Source: Geoglobus acetivorans (GTDB taxonomy: Archaea; Halobacteriota; Archaeoglobi; Archaeoglobales; Archaeoglobaceae). Taken from it: 64,000 bases of DNA. Where the stretch lies: the NCBI RefSeq assembly GCF_000789255.1, contig NZ_CP009552.1, positions 682,001 through 746,000 of the forward strand, read 5' to 3'. The position numbers and the translations under genes were made by a program. Position 1 is the first letter of the stretch, and each line of letters opens with the position of its first letter. The notes beneath the pieces were generated by a model, which had not been told where the DNA came from, ran no database searches, and worked only from the letters and a program-made list of their open reading frames with translations. This document shows, one piece after another, positions 1 through 9,115 of the stretch.

Positions 1-726
1 TGTGGAGAAGAGCATAGAGAAGAGGGTGAGTTCGTACTTCAAGCCATCTGCAAGGCTCATAGATTTTGCAGAATTTATCGCTTTTTTGGCAAATTTTACT
101 GCAATAGGGGATTTTTCGGCTATCTTTTCTGCAATTTCCATAGCCCTTTCCATCAGCCCGTCCTCCTCAACAACCTCCTCCACGAGGCCCAGCCTGTGAG
201 CGGTTTCGGCGTCAATTATCTCCCCCGTTAGAATCAGCTTTTTTGCCATTCCCATGCCGACGAGCCTGGGCAGTCTCTGTGTTCCACCGGCACCGGGAAT
301 CAGGGCAAGGTTTATCTCGGGTTGCCCGAACTTCGCCTTTCTGCTTGCAATCCTTATGTCGCAAGCCATGGCAAGCTCGCATCCTCCACCAAGAGCGTAA
401 CCGTTGATTGCCGCAATGACAGGTATGTCCAGTTCCTCAATCCGGTTGAATAGCTCACTCCCGAGTTTAGCTGCCTCCATGCAGTCAAGCGATGTTCTCT
501 GGAGAAGCTCATTTATGTCAGCACCTGCAGCGAACGCCTTTCCAGAGCCTGTTATGACCAGAACCTTCGCCCTTCCCTCAACCTCATCCAGAGCCTCCTT
601 CAGCTCCATCCTGGTTTTGGAGTCGAGCGCATTGAGCTTTTCAGGTCTGTTCAGCGTCAGAATGGCAATATCCCCAACATAATCCAGCTTTATCCTTTCG
701 AATTTTTTCGAGTTCAAATAAATCAC
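1..726 (-). CDS. enoyl-CoA hydratase (crotonase family), 3' end cut by window
   Basis: Hydrates 2-enoyl-CoA to 3-hydroxyacyl-CoA in beta-oxidation-like steps. The frame is open for 242 codons and runs off the window edge, so only a few C-terminal residues are missing. Both crotonase glutamates are present, one in ALGGGCELAMACD and one in GQPEINLALIPGAGGTQR, and the oxyanion-hole motif AAGADI is present. The GTG start overlaps the TGA stop of the upstream DUF35 gene (GTGA), so the two are probably translationally coupled. Its position behind thiolase and the benzoyl-CoA reductase operon suggests a role in lower aromatic or fatty acyl-CoA degradation. The exact substrate cannot be read from sequence. 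Confidence 0.9.
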   Translation of the reverse strand, partial: MIYLNSKKFERIKLDYVGDIAILTLNRPEKLNALDSKTRMELKEALDEVEGRAKVLVITGSGKAFAAGADINELLQRTSLDCMEAAKLGSELFNRIEELDIPVIAAINGYALGGGCELAMACDIRIASRKAKFGQPEINLALIPGAGGTQRLPRLVGMGMAKKLILTGEIIDAETAHRLGLVEEVVEEDGLMERAMEIAEKIAEKSPIAVKFAKKAINSAKSMSLADGLKYELTLFSMLFST

Positions 727-1157
727 CCTACCTTCTCAAAATAAACTTTCCAGACTCCTGTTTCATCCCTGCCGGTTCTCGCCCTTACTTTCTCTCCAAC
801 CCTAAGTCCTCCAGACCCCTCAAACCACCCCATTACCCTGAAAGCCCCGAACCTTGCAACGGCAATCGTGTAGGGTTCACCCTTGAACTCAAAGCCCTGG
901 GGAATGCTGTGAATCCGAGTTAACGCCTCCACGACCCCTTCTCCTTTAACCTCAACCCATTCCATGTCGGAGGTGTAGCATGCATTGCAGTCGGCCTGGG
1001 GTGGTGAGAAAGCCTTACCACAGTTTCTGCAGACGGTGGCATAGATTTTTCCCTCCTCCATCCCCTTCCAGTACCTTTCGGTTTTTGTGGCCGGAATCCT
1101 GTGTCTGATAACGAACTGTCTGCTTTCGATTGTGAACTTATCATCGCCCATGATCAC
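723..1157 (-). CDS. DUF35 OB-fold / zinc-ribbon acyl-CoA-associated protein
   Basis: A 144-residue protein with an N-terminal rubredoxin-like zinc ribbon (CRNCG ... CNAC, about residues 43-61) followed by an OB-fold. DUF35 proteins form complexes with thiolases and hydroxymethylglutaryl-CoA synthases in archaea, and in bacteria with aromatic-degradation thiolases such as BbsA/BbsB. It begins with GTG overlapping the thiolase stop (GTGA); ATG 6 nt further in is an alternative. It is most likely the partner subunit of the adjacent thiolase. Confidence 0.85.
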   Translation of the reverse strand: MIMGDDKFTIESRQFVIRHRIPATKTERYWKGMEEGKIYATVCRNCGKAFSPPQADCNACYTSDMEWVEVKGEGVVEALTRIHSIPQGFEFKGEPYTIAVARFGAFRVMGWFEGSGGLRVGEKVRARTGRDETGVWKVYFEKVG

Positions 1158-2329
1158 ACCCCCAGCACGAACACCCAGCCGAAATGCCCGGTGCCACCGA
1201 TGTTGTGGGTCAGGCCCCTGTAGTTCTTCAAATCCACCTGCAGCTTTCCTGCCTCGCCCCTAAGCTGTTTCACGATCTCGTAAAACATCGCAACGCCAGT
1301 GGCTCCAAGAGGATGGCCCTTTGCCTTAAGCCCCCCGAATGTGTTAACCGGAAGCTTTCCGCCGAAATCTGAATCGCCGCTCTCAACAAACCTCCCGCCT
1401 TCACCCTTCCTGCAGAATCTCAGGTCCTCGTATGCCATGATCTCCGCAATGGTGAAGCAGTCATGAACCGCAGCGACATCAAGCTGTCTGACCGGGTCAT
1501 CAATCCCGGCCATTCTGTATGCCATCTCACCTGCCCTCATCGTGGCTCTGAGCGTGGTGTAACCATCCCTCCGGGTCATGTTGGCGGTATCGCTGCTGAA
1601 ACCCACACCCTCAATCCATACGGCGTTGTCAATTCCAAGCTCCCTGATTTTCTCCTCACTTGCCAGAACCACCGCCGAAGAGCCGTCAGTAATCGCACTG
1701 CAGTCAAAGAGCCTGAGGGGATATGCCACGTATCTCGAGCTTAAAGCTTTTTCAAGCGATATCTCCTTCCTGAACATGGCCTTTTCATTGTGAACGGCAT
1801 TTCTGTGATTTTTTACCGCAACAAGGGCCATCTGCTCTTCCGTCGTTCCATACTCGGCCATGTGGGCGGAAGCGTGCATCGCGTAATAGCCCGGAAACGT
1901 GGTTCCGTACTGGTGGAACTCCCACAGGTAGCTCCCGCTCCTGCCACCAACGGCGAGAGAGGTTGGTGTATCCACCTCACTCATCTTTTCCACTCCCACA
2001 GCTATTGCGACATCAACCATACCGGATGCTATGCTTGAGTAAGCCGTGTAAACGGCTGCACTTCCCGTTGCACAAGCAGCCTCAACCCTCACCGGGCCCT
2101 TTCCTGCAAAACCGCAGTATTCGTTTACAGGAACGGCGGGCATCAGCTCATAGCTCCTCGTCCCGGCAATGCCCACAACACTCATTTCAATATCATCCTT
2201 AGTAAGAGAAGCATCATTCAGAGCCTCGCTCACGGCCTCAAAAGCCAGCTCCTGAAGTGTTACATCATCCCTGATACCGAATTTTGAACATCCAGCTCCG
2301 ATAATTCCAACTCTTCTTCCAGCAGACAT
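1154..2329 (-). CDS. thiolase-family acyl-CoA acetyltransferase
   Basis: A 391-residue thiolase of the SCP-x-like archaeal type. The nucleophilic cysteine is C86 in EAACATGS. HDCFTIAE and the GHPLGATG motif near the C-terminus supply the remaining active-site signatures. It would thiolytically cleave a 3-oxoacyl-CoA, or condense acetyl-CoA, in complex with the downstream DUF35 protein. The linkage to a benzoyl-CoA reductase operon suggests it acts on ring-opened dicarboxylic acyl-CoA intermediates; that is inference. Confidence 0.9.
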   Translation of the reverse strand: MSAGRRVGIIGAGCSKFGIRDDVTLQELAFEAVSEALNDASLTKDDIEMSVVGIAGTRSYELMPAVPVNEYCGFAGKGPVRVEAACATGSAAVYTAYSSIASGMVDVAIAVGVEKMSEVDTPTSLAVGGRSGSYLWEFHQYGTTFPGYYAMHASAHMAEYGTTEEQMALVAVKNHRNAVHNEKAMFRKEISLEKALSSRYVAYPLRLFDCSAITDGSSAVVLASEEKIRELGIDNAVWIEGVGFSSDTANMTRRDGYTTLRATMRAGEMAYRMAGIDDPVRQLDVAAVHDCFTIAEIMAYEDLRFCRKGEGGRFVESGDSDFGGKLPVNTFGGLKAKGHPLGATGVAMFYEIVKQLRGEAGKLQVDLKNYRGLTHNIGGTGHFGWVFVLGV

Positions 2330-2347
2330 AAAATCACCGTGAAAAGA

Positions 2348-3436
2348 TCAGATGTCGAAGAGGTCATCTTCCTCATCATTCATGGGTGGCATTTTCCCGT
2401 GTTTCTGAAGGTATTCCTGAATCATCTCGCTCTCCTTCATCGTGTACATCTCATCCTCAACATAATCGAAAAATGCAGCCCTGCCAAGCTCGTTCATAAG
2501 CTCCTCTTTCAGGTTCTCAGTTCCCTTTATGTAAACAATCTCCATCGACTCGTTGAAAAGCCTGAAAACTCCGGCCTTTTCCGGAACGCTTTCAACGTTT
2601 TCTTCACTCAGCGGGATCGCCTCATGCAGGGGTGCAAGCATTTTGGCCGAAATGGATTCCCTCCATCTGTTCTTCTGCCTGCCCTTCAGATCCCTGACGG
2701 TGCCGGTGGGGCATACCTCAACACACACCCCACAGAACCTGCACCCTGACAGAGTATCGCTCTCAGCAGTTCTGCCCACAAGAACACCGCCATCAATGAC
2801 CGTAAAGCTCAAAGCCCCGGCTTCCCTGATTTCCTGACAGGCCCTAACACACCTGGTGCAGTTCACACAGTAGTTCCAGTTCCACCGGTAAAGCTTTTCC
2901 TCCACAACCGGCAGGTCTTTGAAAACGTATTTTGGCGTGTGGTCTGCCACCCCCACGTACTCGGCGAGGTGTCTCAGCTCGCAGACGGGAAAGAGATCGC
3001 AGCACCTCTCCTCAACCGGGTTCCCGAAGCTGCACTGAATCCTGTCGCAGCCGTGCCTGTACTCGCAGGTTATGCAGACGTGTGGATGACTGGCAAGAAT
3101 TTCAGCAAGTTTTCTCTGCCTTTCCTCCCTGAGAGAATCGCTGTCGGTCACCACTTCCTCTCCGCCCTGAGGGACGTATTCGCATGACTTAACAAGTTTC
3201 CCGTTGACCTCAACAACGCAGATCCCGCAGCCGTCGTAATGCCCTGCTTTACCCTCGATAACCTCACCACCTCTGAAAACCCTTTCAACGCCTTCTGAAA
3301 GAGTGGCGGGCGAAACGTCGGGATGGTGGCACAGATTTGGAATATAAATGCCATTTTCGAGTGCTACTTCAATGAGATATTTCCCGGACTCGCATGATAC
3401 TTCTCTGCCATCAATCCTTATGCGTATCTCTCCCAT
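2348..3436 (-). CDS. NuoG-like iron-sulfur electron-transfer protein
   Basis: About 362 residues from the chosen ATG, which lies 4 nt after a GGAGGTG ribosome-binding site; another ATG is immediately upstream. The N-terminus is a plant-type [2Fe-2S] ferredoxin domain (CHHPDV, then CGICVVEV). A NuoG-type His/Cys segment follows (HPHVCITCEYRHGCDRIQC). A two-cluster [4Fe-4S] region comes next (CVNCTRCVRACQE and CRFCGVCVEVCPTGTV). There is no molybdopterin domain, so it resembles the N-terminal half of NuoG or HoxU-type subunits. It directly follows the benzoyl-CoA reductase genes, so it is a candidate electron carrier or adaptor feeding the reductase. Confidence 0.75.
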   Translation of the reverse strand: MGEIRIRIDGREVSCESGKYLIEVALENGIYIPNLCHHPDVSPATLSEGVERVFRGGEVIEGKAGHYDGCGICVVEVNGKLVKSCEYVPQGGEEVVTDSDSLREERQRKLAEILASHPHVCITCEYRHGCDRIQCSFGNPVEERCCDLFPVCELRHLAEYVGVADHTPKYVFKDLPVVEEKLYRWNWNYCVNCTRCVRACQEIREAGALSFTVIDGGVLVGRTAESDTLSGCRFCGVCVEVCPTGTVRDLKGRQKNRWRESISAKMLAPLHEAIPLSEENVESVPEKAGVFRLFNESMEIVYIKGTENLKEELMNELGRAAFFDYVEDEMYTMKESEMIQEYLQKHGKMPPMNDEEDDLFDI

Positions 3437-3458
3437 CATGCACCTCCCGAAAAAAATA

Positions 3459-4340
3459 TTATTTTCTGGATTTGATGTAGAGCGCTCTGGCGAAAAGCGC
3501 TGCACCGATTGCTCCGGCGAGCTGAGGGTCAACCTTGGGCTCGAGAGCCTTCATGTTCAGCTTGTTCTCGATTCTTCTAACAACTCCAACGTTCTTCGAA
3601 ATTCCGCCCGTGATTGCAAAGTCCGCCTCAACCCCAACCCTCTCGAGAAGCTCGACAACCCTGCTCGACACGGCATTGAAAAACGCAGCAAGAATCATCT
3701 CCCTGTTCCATCCCTTCCTGATAAGCCCCAGAATCTCTGACTTTGCAAAGACGACGCACGTGGTGCTGACAGGCTCGGGCTCCTCTTCAACCTTCAGAGA
3801 CATGTCACCGACTTCAGTGATTGGAACGGAGAGCAAATCGCAGACCACCTCGATGCCCCTTCCCGTCCCGGCAGCACACTTGTCGTTCATCAGGAAGTTG
3901 ATCACCTTGCCTCTGCTGTCAATCTTTATTGCCTTCAGATCCTGGCCGCCCATGTCGAGCACGGTCCTCACGGTGTTGCCGTAGACATACACAGCACCCC
4001 TGCCGTGGCATGCGATTTCGGTGATCGTTTTGTTCGCAAACGGAACGCTCACTCTCCCGTAGCCAGTGCCGACAATGTAGTGGATGTCCTCCCTTTTCAT
4101 GTCTCCAATTTTCTCAAGGACTGCATTGAGCGCCTTTTCAGAGCTGGCACTGCTGCTCGTCCCGGTTCTCATGCTGGCGTAAGCGTAAAGTTCACCATCG
4201 GCCACTATCACCGCCTGGGTGCTGACAGAGCCGAGGTCTATTCCGCAGCTTATCACCTCTGCATCCTGCCAGTTCCTTGACTCATCCACCCAGACTGTTT
4301 CTGGCCATCTCCAGTATTCACTCTCCTGAACACTAACCAT
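3459..4340 (-). CDS. bzdQ: benzoyl-CoA reductase ATPase subunit, alpha-like (BcrA/BzdQ type)
   Basis: A 293-residue BadF/BcrA ASKHA-fold ATPase. It carries the N-terminal phosphate loop GIDLGSVSTQ and the DMGGQD and GTGYGR motifs. Two cysteines (NDKCAAGTGRG and TTCVVFAKSE) would ligate the [4Fe-4S] cluster bridging the two ATPase subunits. It couples ATP hydrolysis to electron transfer into the ring-reducing module. About 30 extra N-terminal residues precede the ATPase fold. Gene order matches the bacterial bzdN-O-P-Q arrangement. The 1-nt junction to the preceding ATPase gene indicates tight coupling. Confidence 0.85.
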   Translation of the reverse strand: MVSVQESEYWRWPETVWVDESRNWQDAEVISCGIDLGSVSTQAVIVADGELYAYASMRTGTSSSASSEKALNAVLEKIGDMKREDIHYIVGTGYGRVSVPFANKTITEIACHGRGAVYVYGNTVRTVLDMGGQDLKAIKIDSRGKVINFLMNDKCAAGTGRGIEVVCDLLSVPITEVGDMSLKVEEEPEPVSTTCVVFAKSEILGLIRKGWNREMILAAFFNAVSSRVVELLERVGVEADFAITGGISKNVGVVRRIENKLNMKALEPKVDPQLAGAIGAALFARALYIKSRK

Positions 4341-5129
4341 TCACCTCACCCCCTGAACTGCAGAAAGAGCCGCCCCTATTGCGGGGATAAGCTCCGGTGG
4401 ATAATCCTCAGGAACGTAAACCTCCTTCCCAAGCTCTCTCTTCATGGACTCAATGAAACCTATGTCGTTGGCAAGACCGCCTATCAGCAGAACATCGTCC
4501 CTTATATCCAGTCTCCTGGCTATCGCAATGACCCTGTCGGCGATGGCATCATGTATCGCCCTCGAAATCTCGGCCTTCGGGACGTTGGAGTGCAGCAGGG
4601 AAACAACCTCGGATTCTGCGAAGACCACACACTGGGCGTTCATGGGTATAGCCCTCGTTGCCTGGAGGGCAAGCTGACCGAACTCCTCGGGAGTGACTTC
4701 GAGATACCTTATCATCGCGTCGACAAACGATCCGGCTCCCGCAGCGCACTTGTCTGCAAGAGCGAAATCCCTGACGTTGCCGTTTTCGTCAAGGCTGATT
4801 GCCCTGCTCTCTTCAGCGCCAACCTCAATCACGGTCCTTGCTGAGGGTCTGACGAAGTAAGCCCCTCTTCCAGCCGCAATTACCTGCGTAACCTCGTCAT
4901 CAGCAAAAGGAACAGAAATCTTACCAAAACCGGTGGCAACTATTTTCTCGAGGTCATCCCTCTTCAGTCCTGCCTTTTCAAGTGCCTCGCCCAGCACGGT
5001 TTCGGAGGTTTCTCTGTGGTCTGTGCCAGTTCTCGCCATGACGTAGGAAAGTATGTTTCTGTCTGCGTCCATAATAACAACTTTTGCCATCTTGCTCCCC
5101 ACATCGATACCCGCAACAACCATCCTCAA
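4341..5129 (-). CDS. bzdP: benzoyl-CoA reductase ATPase subunit, delta-like (BcrD/BzdP type)
   Basis: A 262-residue paralogue of the adjacent ATPase. The phosphate loop is GIDVGSKMAK. Cluster-ligand cysteines are in ADKCAAGAGSF and NAQCVVFAESE, and GGLAND lies near the C-terminus. It would pair with the alpha-like subunit as a heterodimeric activator bridged by one [4Fe-4S] cluster. Assignment to the delta rather than alpha type rests on shorter length and on gene order. Confidence 0.85.
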   Translation of the reverse strand: MRMVVAGIDVGSKMAKVVIMDADRNILSYVMARTGTDHRETSETVLGEALEKAGLKRDDLEKIVATGFGKISVPFADDEVTQVIAAGRGAYFVRPSARTVIEVGAEESRAISLDENGNVRDFALADKCAAGAGSFVDAMIRYLEVTPEEFGQLALQATRAIPMNAQCVVFAESEVVSLLHSNVPKAEISRAIHDAIADRVIAIARRLDIRDDVLLIGGLANDIGFIESMKRELGKEVYVPEDYPPELIPAIGAALSAVQGVR

Positions 5130-5146
5130 TCACCCCTCAAAAATTT

Positions 5147-6487
5147 TTAAGTGAGCTTTTCTATTCCCAGACTCTGCATGAACGAGTCTATAACGTTGAA
5201 AGTCCTCGCCTCATCAAATTCTCTCGGATCAGCCATGTTTCCTTCGTATGTCGCAACGGAGATACCATTCCTGACGAGATAGTCCCTCACCTCAAGCGTT
5301 GACATGTTCCAGAGTTCGCATCCCCTGTTGAGGTGCATTATAATGGCATCTGCCTTCCAGTCCTTCACCATCTGGTACGTCTCCTGTTTCCTTATCCAGT
5401 GAGAGTACTCGTGCTGCCACGAAGCCCTGTACTTCAGGTTGAACATTGCCGTCCACCAGAGTGCGCTCCTCCTGTCGTGGATCTCGTATCCGGCCTCTTC
5501 GGGCGTGGGAGCCGGCTCCCAGATCCAGTTTTCACCCTTTTCGTCCATACCAAGCCAGGCTGCACCGAGACCAAACGTGTAAATCGAACCGACTGAAACC
5601 GCACCGTAGTTCTCCTCGAGATACCTGTAAACCTTCAGGAAGGGCCAGGGTGGTGGGTTGTCCGTAACAAAGCGGAACTGCTCCTGAGTCAGTGCACCAA
5701 TACCCCTCTTAACCCTGCTCTCAACCTCTTTGTAGAGCTTTTCGTACAGCTTCACAACCTTCTCGTCGCTCCTCCTGAGCAGGGTCATGACGTAGAACGA
5801 GAACATCGACTTCTCCTCCATCGGTGCAGGGGTGTTCTGATTCAGCTTGCAGATCTTCGACCACAGGGTCATCGATCTGGCCTCATTCTCAACAGCCCTG
5901 ATCAGGAGCTCATCATCGTACTCTCTGCCCGTAACCTTCTCCATCCACTGAATGGCATCCTCGAGCTGTCTGACCACGTACTCTATTTTCTTGTCGTTCA
6001 GCAGGTAGCCCGGCCCAACGGAGATGTCAACAGCATAGGTTGGCACACCTCCCTCAAGCTCGGCAGCGTAGTGGTACCACTTGGCATGTGTGCAGCAGAT
6101 GTGGATTGTGAAGTTGAAGTCCGGCTTCGGGAACGGTTCAATTTCGGCACCATCAGCAAGCAGATATCTGTCCATCGCCACGCTGCCCCAGTAGTTCCGC
6201 ATGTAACCGCAGAGGTCTCTTGCGGCACCCTTTCTCTCGATGGTTTCCAGAGCCCTCATGGAGAAATCCCTGAAAAACGCAGCTGTTGCACCATAAGGCT
6301 CACCCGTGAGTGGATAAACGTCCTCCCCCAAGCCCGCCGGAACAGGATCAAACGCCCATGCCGAGCCAGCCCACCTGATGCTGCCATTCTCCTTTGCTTC
6401 CAGATAGTTCCTGTAATACTCCATTCTGTACCTCTTGAAATCATCCCAGCATTCAAAAGGCCTTACCCTGACTCCCATACACACCAC
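5147..6487 (-). CDS. bzdO: benzoyl-CoA reductase ring-reducing subunit, beta-like (BcrB/BzdO type)
   Basis: A 446-residue member of the 2-hydroxyglutaryl-CoA dehydratase D-component family, close to the length of BzdO. Conserved features are ICCTHAKWYHY and the segment after it, PTYAVDISVGPGYLL, and the GCELW motif near the C-terminus. With the gamma-like subunit it would bind benzoyl-CoA and a double-cubane or [4Fe-4S] cluster for two-electron ring reduction to the dienoyl-CoA. It sits 2 nt after the gamma-like gene in one operon. Confidence 0.85.
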   Translation of the reverse strand: MVCMGVRVRPFECWDDFKRYRMEYYRNYLEAKENGSIRWAGSAWAFDPVPAGLGEDVYPLTGEPYGATAAFFRDFSMRALETIERKGAARDLCGYMRNYWGSVAMDRYLLADGAEIEPFPKPDFNFTIHICCTHAKWYHYAAELEGGVPTYAVDISVGPGYLLNDKKIEYVVRQLEDAIQWMEKVTGREYDDELLIRAVENEARSMTLWSKICKLNQNTPAPMEEKSMFSFYVMTLLRRSDEKVVKLYEKLYKEVESRVKRGIGALTQEQFRFVTDNPPPWPFLKVYRYLEENYGAVSVGSIYTFGLGAAWLGMDEKGENWIWEPAPTPEEAGYEIHDRRSALWWTAMFNLKYRASWQHEYSHWIRKQETYQMVKDWKADAIIMHLNRGCELWNMSTLEVRDYLVRNGISVATYEGNMADPREFDEARTFNVIDSFMQSLGIEKLT

Positions 6488-6489
6488 CT

Positions 6490-7674
6490 CTAAATAAACA
6501 GGTCCTCCTCACCCATGGCCTCAATCATGGCCTCAACTCTCGTCCTGAACTGTCCAACAGGCTGCGTGAGGTCAAGCTCGAGATGGAGGTGTCTGACACC
6601 CATCCTGTCGAGCATGTCTCTGAGGGATGGTATGTCAAGCTCGTGAGGATCGCAGAATTTCATCTGGGCGATGATCACGGCATCGACGTTCCATTCCCTT
6701 ATGACGTTCTCAATAAACTGGAATCTCCTCCTTCCAAAGAAGTCGCCCCTTGCCCAGTCTTTGGCAGGACACGGAACTCTGTAAACGTATCTTTCTGCAA
6801 TGGCCTTCAGCCTGTCTCCTCCATTCTCCACAAGACCCCAGAAATACCTGGAACCCGTGCAGTTCTCTTCAAACACAAACGTCGCCGGATAGCTCATCCC
6901 GTACTCTATCAGCTCGAAAAGTTCGATATCGTAATCCTCACTGCCTATGAGCATCAGCCTCGTCCCGACCTCCCTGTCCGGTTCAACTTCAGCAACATCT
7001 TCCAGGAAGCTCTCCAGAACCTCGTTGTGCTCTTCCTTGTCAACAACCTGTGAGGACACAACAATCAGCATTGCATGCAATCCGGTGATGGGTGGGTTTT
7101 CCGCCTTCCTGAGCTCGAACACCTTTGTCAGAAGTTCCCTGCTCTTATTGTAGACCTCAATCGCCCTGTCAAGGTCAGAATCGGATATGCTTGCGCCTGT
7201 CCATTCCTCAACAGACTCCTTGAATTTTTCGAACTCGTGTTTTGCGAAATCGCCTGCATGCGGATTGTTCACTCCATGGGGGAAGGGCAGATAATAGCTC
7301 CATTCAATGTTCGGCACCCTGTCTGCAAAGCTGAAATACGACTGTCTCATGTGGAGGCACGACTGAGCCAGTGTAACGCCATCAAGGTAGTCGTACCTGC
7401 CCTGCAACCCTTGGGCGAGAGTGTCATGGCAGAACGGACAGTACATATCGTGAAGATACGGCCTGGTTATGCTCTCCGGCTCATGTGATCCGAGAACTCT
7501 CACGGGAAGAATTCCTGCTGCATACAGTATCTCTTCCGGTACGTAGGTGCAGTAGTAGCCAACAACCCTGCCACCTGTTTTCTCCTTCCACTTTTTCGCA
7601 TATTCGTGCCTGTTTTCGAACCATTCCCTGAATTTCTTCATCTGGGGCATATCATCGACAGACGTAGTCATCAC
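6490..7674 (-). CDS. bzdN: benzoyl-CoA reductase ring-reducing subunit, gamma-like (BcrC/BzdN type)
   Basis: A 394-residue first gene of the reductase operon, again of the 2-hydroxyacyl-CoA dehydratase family. It shows the family opening VGYYCTYVPEEILYAAG and the cysteine motif DMYCPFCHDTL, which is a cluster ligand region. It partners with the beta-like subunit. The start ATG is preceded by GAGGTGGTTGAGTG and a TATA box about 57 nt upstream. N-O-P-Q order plus ferredoxin-like follower is diagnostic of the Bzd subclass of ATP-dependent benzoyl-CoA reductase. Confidence 0.87.
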   Translation of the reverse strand: MMTTSVDDMPQMKKFREWFENRHEYAKKWKEKTGGRVVGYYCTYVPEEILYAAGILPVRVLGSHEPESITRPYLHDMYCPFCHDTLAQGLQGRYDYLDGVTLAQSCLHMRQSYFSFADRVPNIEWSYYLPFPHGVNNPHAGDFAKHEFEKFKESVEEWTGASISDSDLDRAIEVYNKSRELLTKVFELRKAENPPITGLHAMLIVVSSQVVDKEEHNEVLESFLEDVAEVEPDREVGTRLMLIGSEDYDIELFELIEYGMSYPATFVFEENCTGSRYFWGLVENGGDRLKAIAERYVYRVPCPAKDWARGDFFGRRRFQFIENVIREWNVDAVIIAQMKFCDPHELDIPSLRDMLDRMGVRHLHLELDLTQPVGQFRTRVEAMIEAMGEEDLFI

Positions 7675-7723
7675 TCAACCACCTCACCTGTAAGATTATC
7701 AACTGCCACAAATTTTAATCCGT

Positions 7724-7740
7724 AAAATTAGTATAAATAC
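7724..7740 (-). promoter_or_regulatory. TATA box of benzoyl-CoA reductase operon
   Basis: On the minus strand the sequence AGTATTTATACTAA lies about 57 nt upstream of the first reductase gene. This predicts a leader of roughly 30 nt that includes a GAGGTG ribosome-binding site. It is partly palindromic (AGTATTTATACT), so it could also be a regulator target. The gene for a DNA-binding protein starts just upstream. Confidence 0.6.
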
Positions 7741-7777
7741 TTTTCTGAAAATTGGACAGTAAAAAAGGGGAATTAGT

Positions 7778-8308
7778 TTACATTGTCTCAGAGGACGTTA
7801 TGAGTTCCTCAAGAAGCTTTTCGTCAAACTTAAATTTCAGGATTCTGTAGATTATCTGAACGTTCAAATCCTGAACAAAGTCGCCATATTCCTTCAGGAA
7901 GTTGTGGACCCATTTCGAGACCTCCTGGAAAGTCCTGAAGACCATTATGAACTTCCACCTGTGGGTGCCGTCGGTGATGAAGAACAGCATTACATTTGGC
8001 GAGTTGATGAGATGCTCGTACGCCCTTCTCCAGTTCTCAGAAAAGTTCTGGTTGTTGAAGCTGATCTCCATGAAGCTGAAAATGAAGTAGTTCTCGTTAG
8101 GTATTACTGTCTCCCTGAAAATCTCAGTTTCCCGCATTTCTTTTATTATCTCTGCGATTCTTGCGTGGCTCAGAGATATTCCGTATTTCTTCTTCAGAAT
8201 TTCGCTGAGCTTTCTTGTCGTTATGTTCGGATCCTCGATCTTCTCCTTCAGAATGACTATTTTGGTTCTGTCAAGCCTCACAATTGGTGTCCTGAGATCG
8301 AACTCCAT
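7778..8308 (-). CDS. winged-HTH (Lrp/AsnC-like) transcription regulator
   Basis: A 176-residue protein with an N-terminal winged helix (about residues 15-60, ITTRKLSEILKKKYGISLS). A C-terminal alpha/beta domain may bind a ligand but is not a clear RAM domain. It is the gene immediately upstream of the benzoyl-CoA reductase operon in the same direction, so it is a plausible local regulator of aromatic degradation. A TATA element (GCATTTATATATCA) lies about 24 nt before the ATG, implying a leaderless transcript. Confidence 0.7.
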   Translation of the reverse strand: MEFDLRTPIVRLDRTKIVILKEKIEDPNITTRKLSEILKKKYGISLSHARIAEIIKEMRETEIFRETVIPNENYFIFSFMEISFNNQNFSENWRRAYEHLINSPNVMLFFITDGTHRWKFIMVFRTFQEVSKWVHNFLKEYGDFVQDLNVQIIYRILKFKFDEKLLEELITSSETM

Positions 8309-8434
8309 GACAATGTTATGTCTGATTGATATATAAATGCTACGAGTTAAACAAAATCATATTATTAATTAAACAATTTCTGATGCGGTGCAGCATGAAC
8401 GGATGATTTCAGATATTCCCGATTGAAGGTGCTG

Positions 8435-8641
8435 TCAGCAGATGTCCTCGTCCCCCGTCATTTTCGATTTTCTTATCCACAGCTCAACGTAATCGCCCTG
8501 AAGATAGCACACGCCACAATCCCTGTCGCAGGTATCCACATCCACCACCTTCACATCGTAACCCATTGATCTGTAAAGCTCGATGTATTCCTCAACACGT
8601 CTCCGTTCAACGGTAAATGCCTTTTCCCAGCCCTCTTCCAT
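8435..8641 (-). CDS. small Cys-containing protein next to ferredoxin
   Basis: A 68-residue hypothetical protein with an acidic, Cys-rich centre (DTCDRDCGVCYLQGD) that could bind metal. It starts 6 nt after the stop of the adjacent ferredoxin gene on the same strand, so the two probably form an operon. No family is recognised. Confidence 0.6.
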   Translation of the reverse strand: MEEGWEKAFTVERRRVEEYIELYRSMGYDVKVVDVDTCDRDCGVCYLQGDYVELWIRKSKMTGDEDIC

Positions 8642-8647
8642 CGGGTT

Positions 8648-8956
8648 TCACCAGGAGTGGTTTATCGCCTTTCTGGGGCAGGAGGAAACACATGGCAGCT
8701 TCTCAATCTCCCAGCCCGACGCGGGTTTGCACGGGGCGCAGCTGAACCTGATCCTGTTTCTGTGATCCTCCTTAACCTTCGCCACAGGTTCATCTCTGAA
8801 TGGATCAATCTCGTCCTCTCCAACCTCAAAAACTCCAGTCGGACAGGCTTCGATGCATTTCGGCTTTTCAAGACCCGCACACCCATCACACAGGTCAGTG
8901 TCAATGCTTATGTAGTACGTGCCGGAACCGTCCCTATATCCGTACTGCGCTATCAT
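8648..8956 (-). CDS. dicluster ferredoxin-like iron-sulfur protein
   Basis: A 102-residue protein with Cys clusters DLCDGCAG...KCIEACPTG and SCAPC...CVSSCPRKAI, compatible with two [4Fe-4S] centres. It is a soluble electron carrier candidate. A TATA-like element (CCTTTAAATTTT) lies about 25 nt upstream of the ATG, so a leaderless mRNA is likely. Its proximity to the benzoyl-CoA reductase makes it one possible low-potential donor. Confidence 0.8.
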   Translation of the reverse strand: MIAQYGYRDGSGTYYISIDTDLCDGCAGLEKPKCIEACPTGVFEVGEDEIDPFRDEPVAKVKEDHRNRIRFSCAPCKPASGWEIEKLPCVSSCPRKAINHSW

Positions 8957-9115
8957 AATACTAAGTTTACATTGTAAAATTTAAAGGTTTCTGAACTTGC
9001 CATTGTAACAAAGGGTCAGTGAAGTCTGCTGGCAAACACGGCTGATGCAGCAACTCAGTTGAGTGAGAGGACAAAAAAGTAATTGAAAAACGGCATTTAA
9101 ACAAAACCGCCCGGA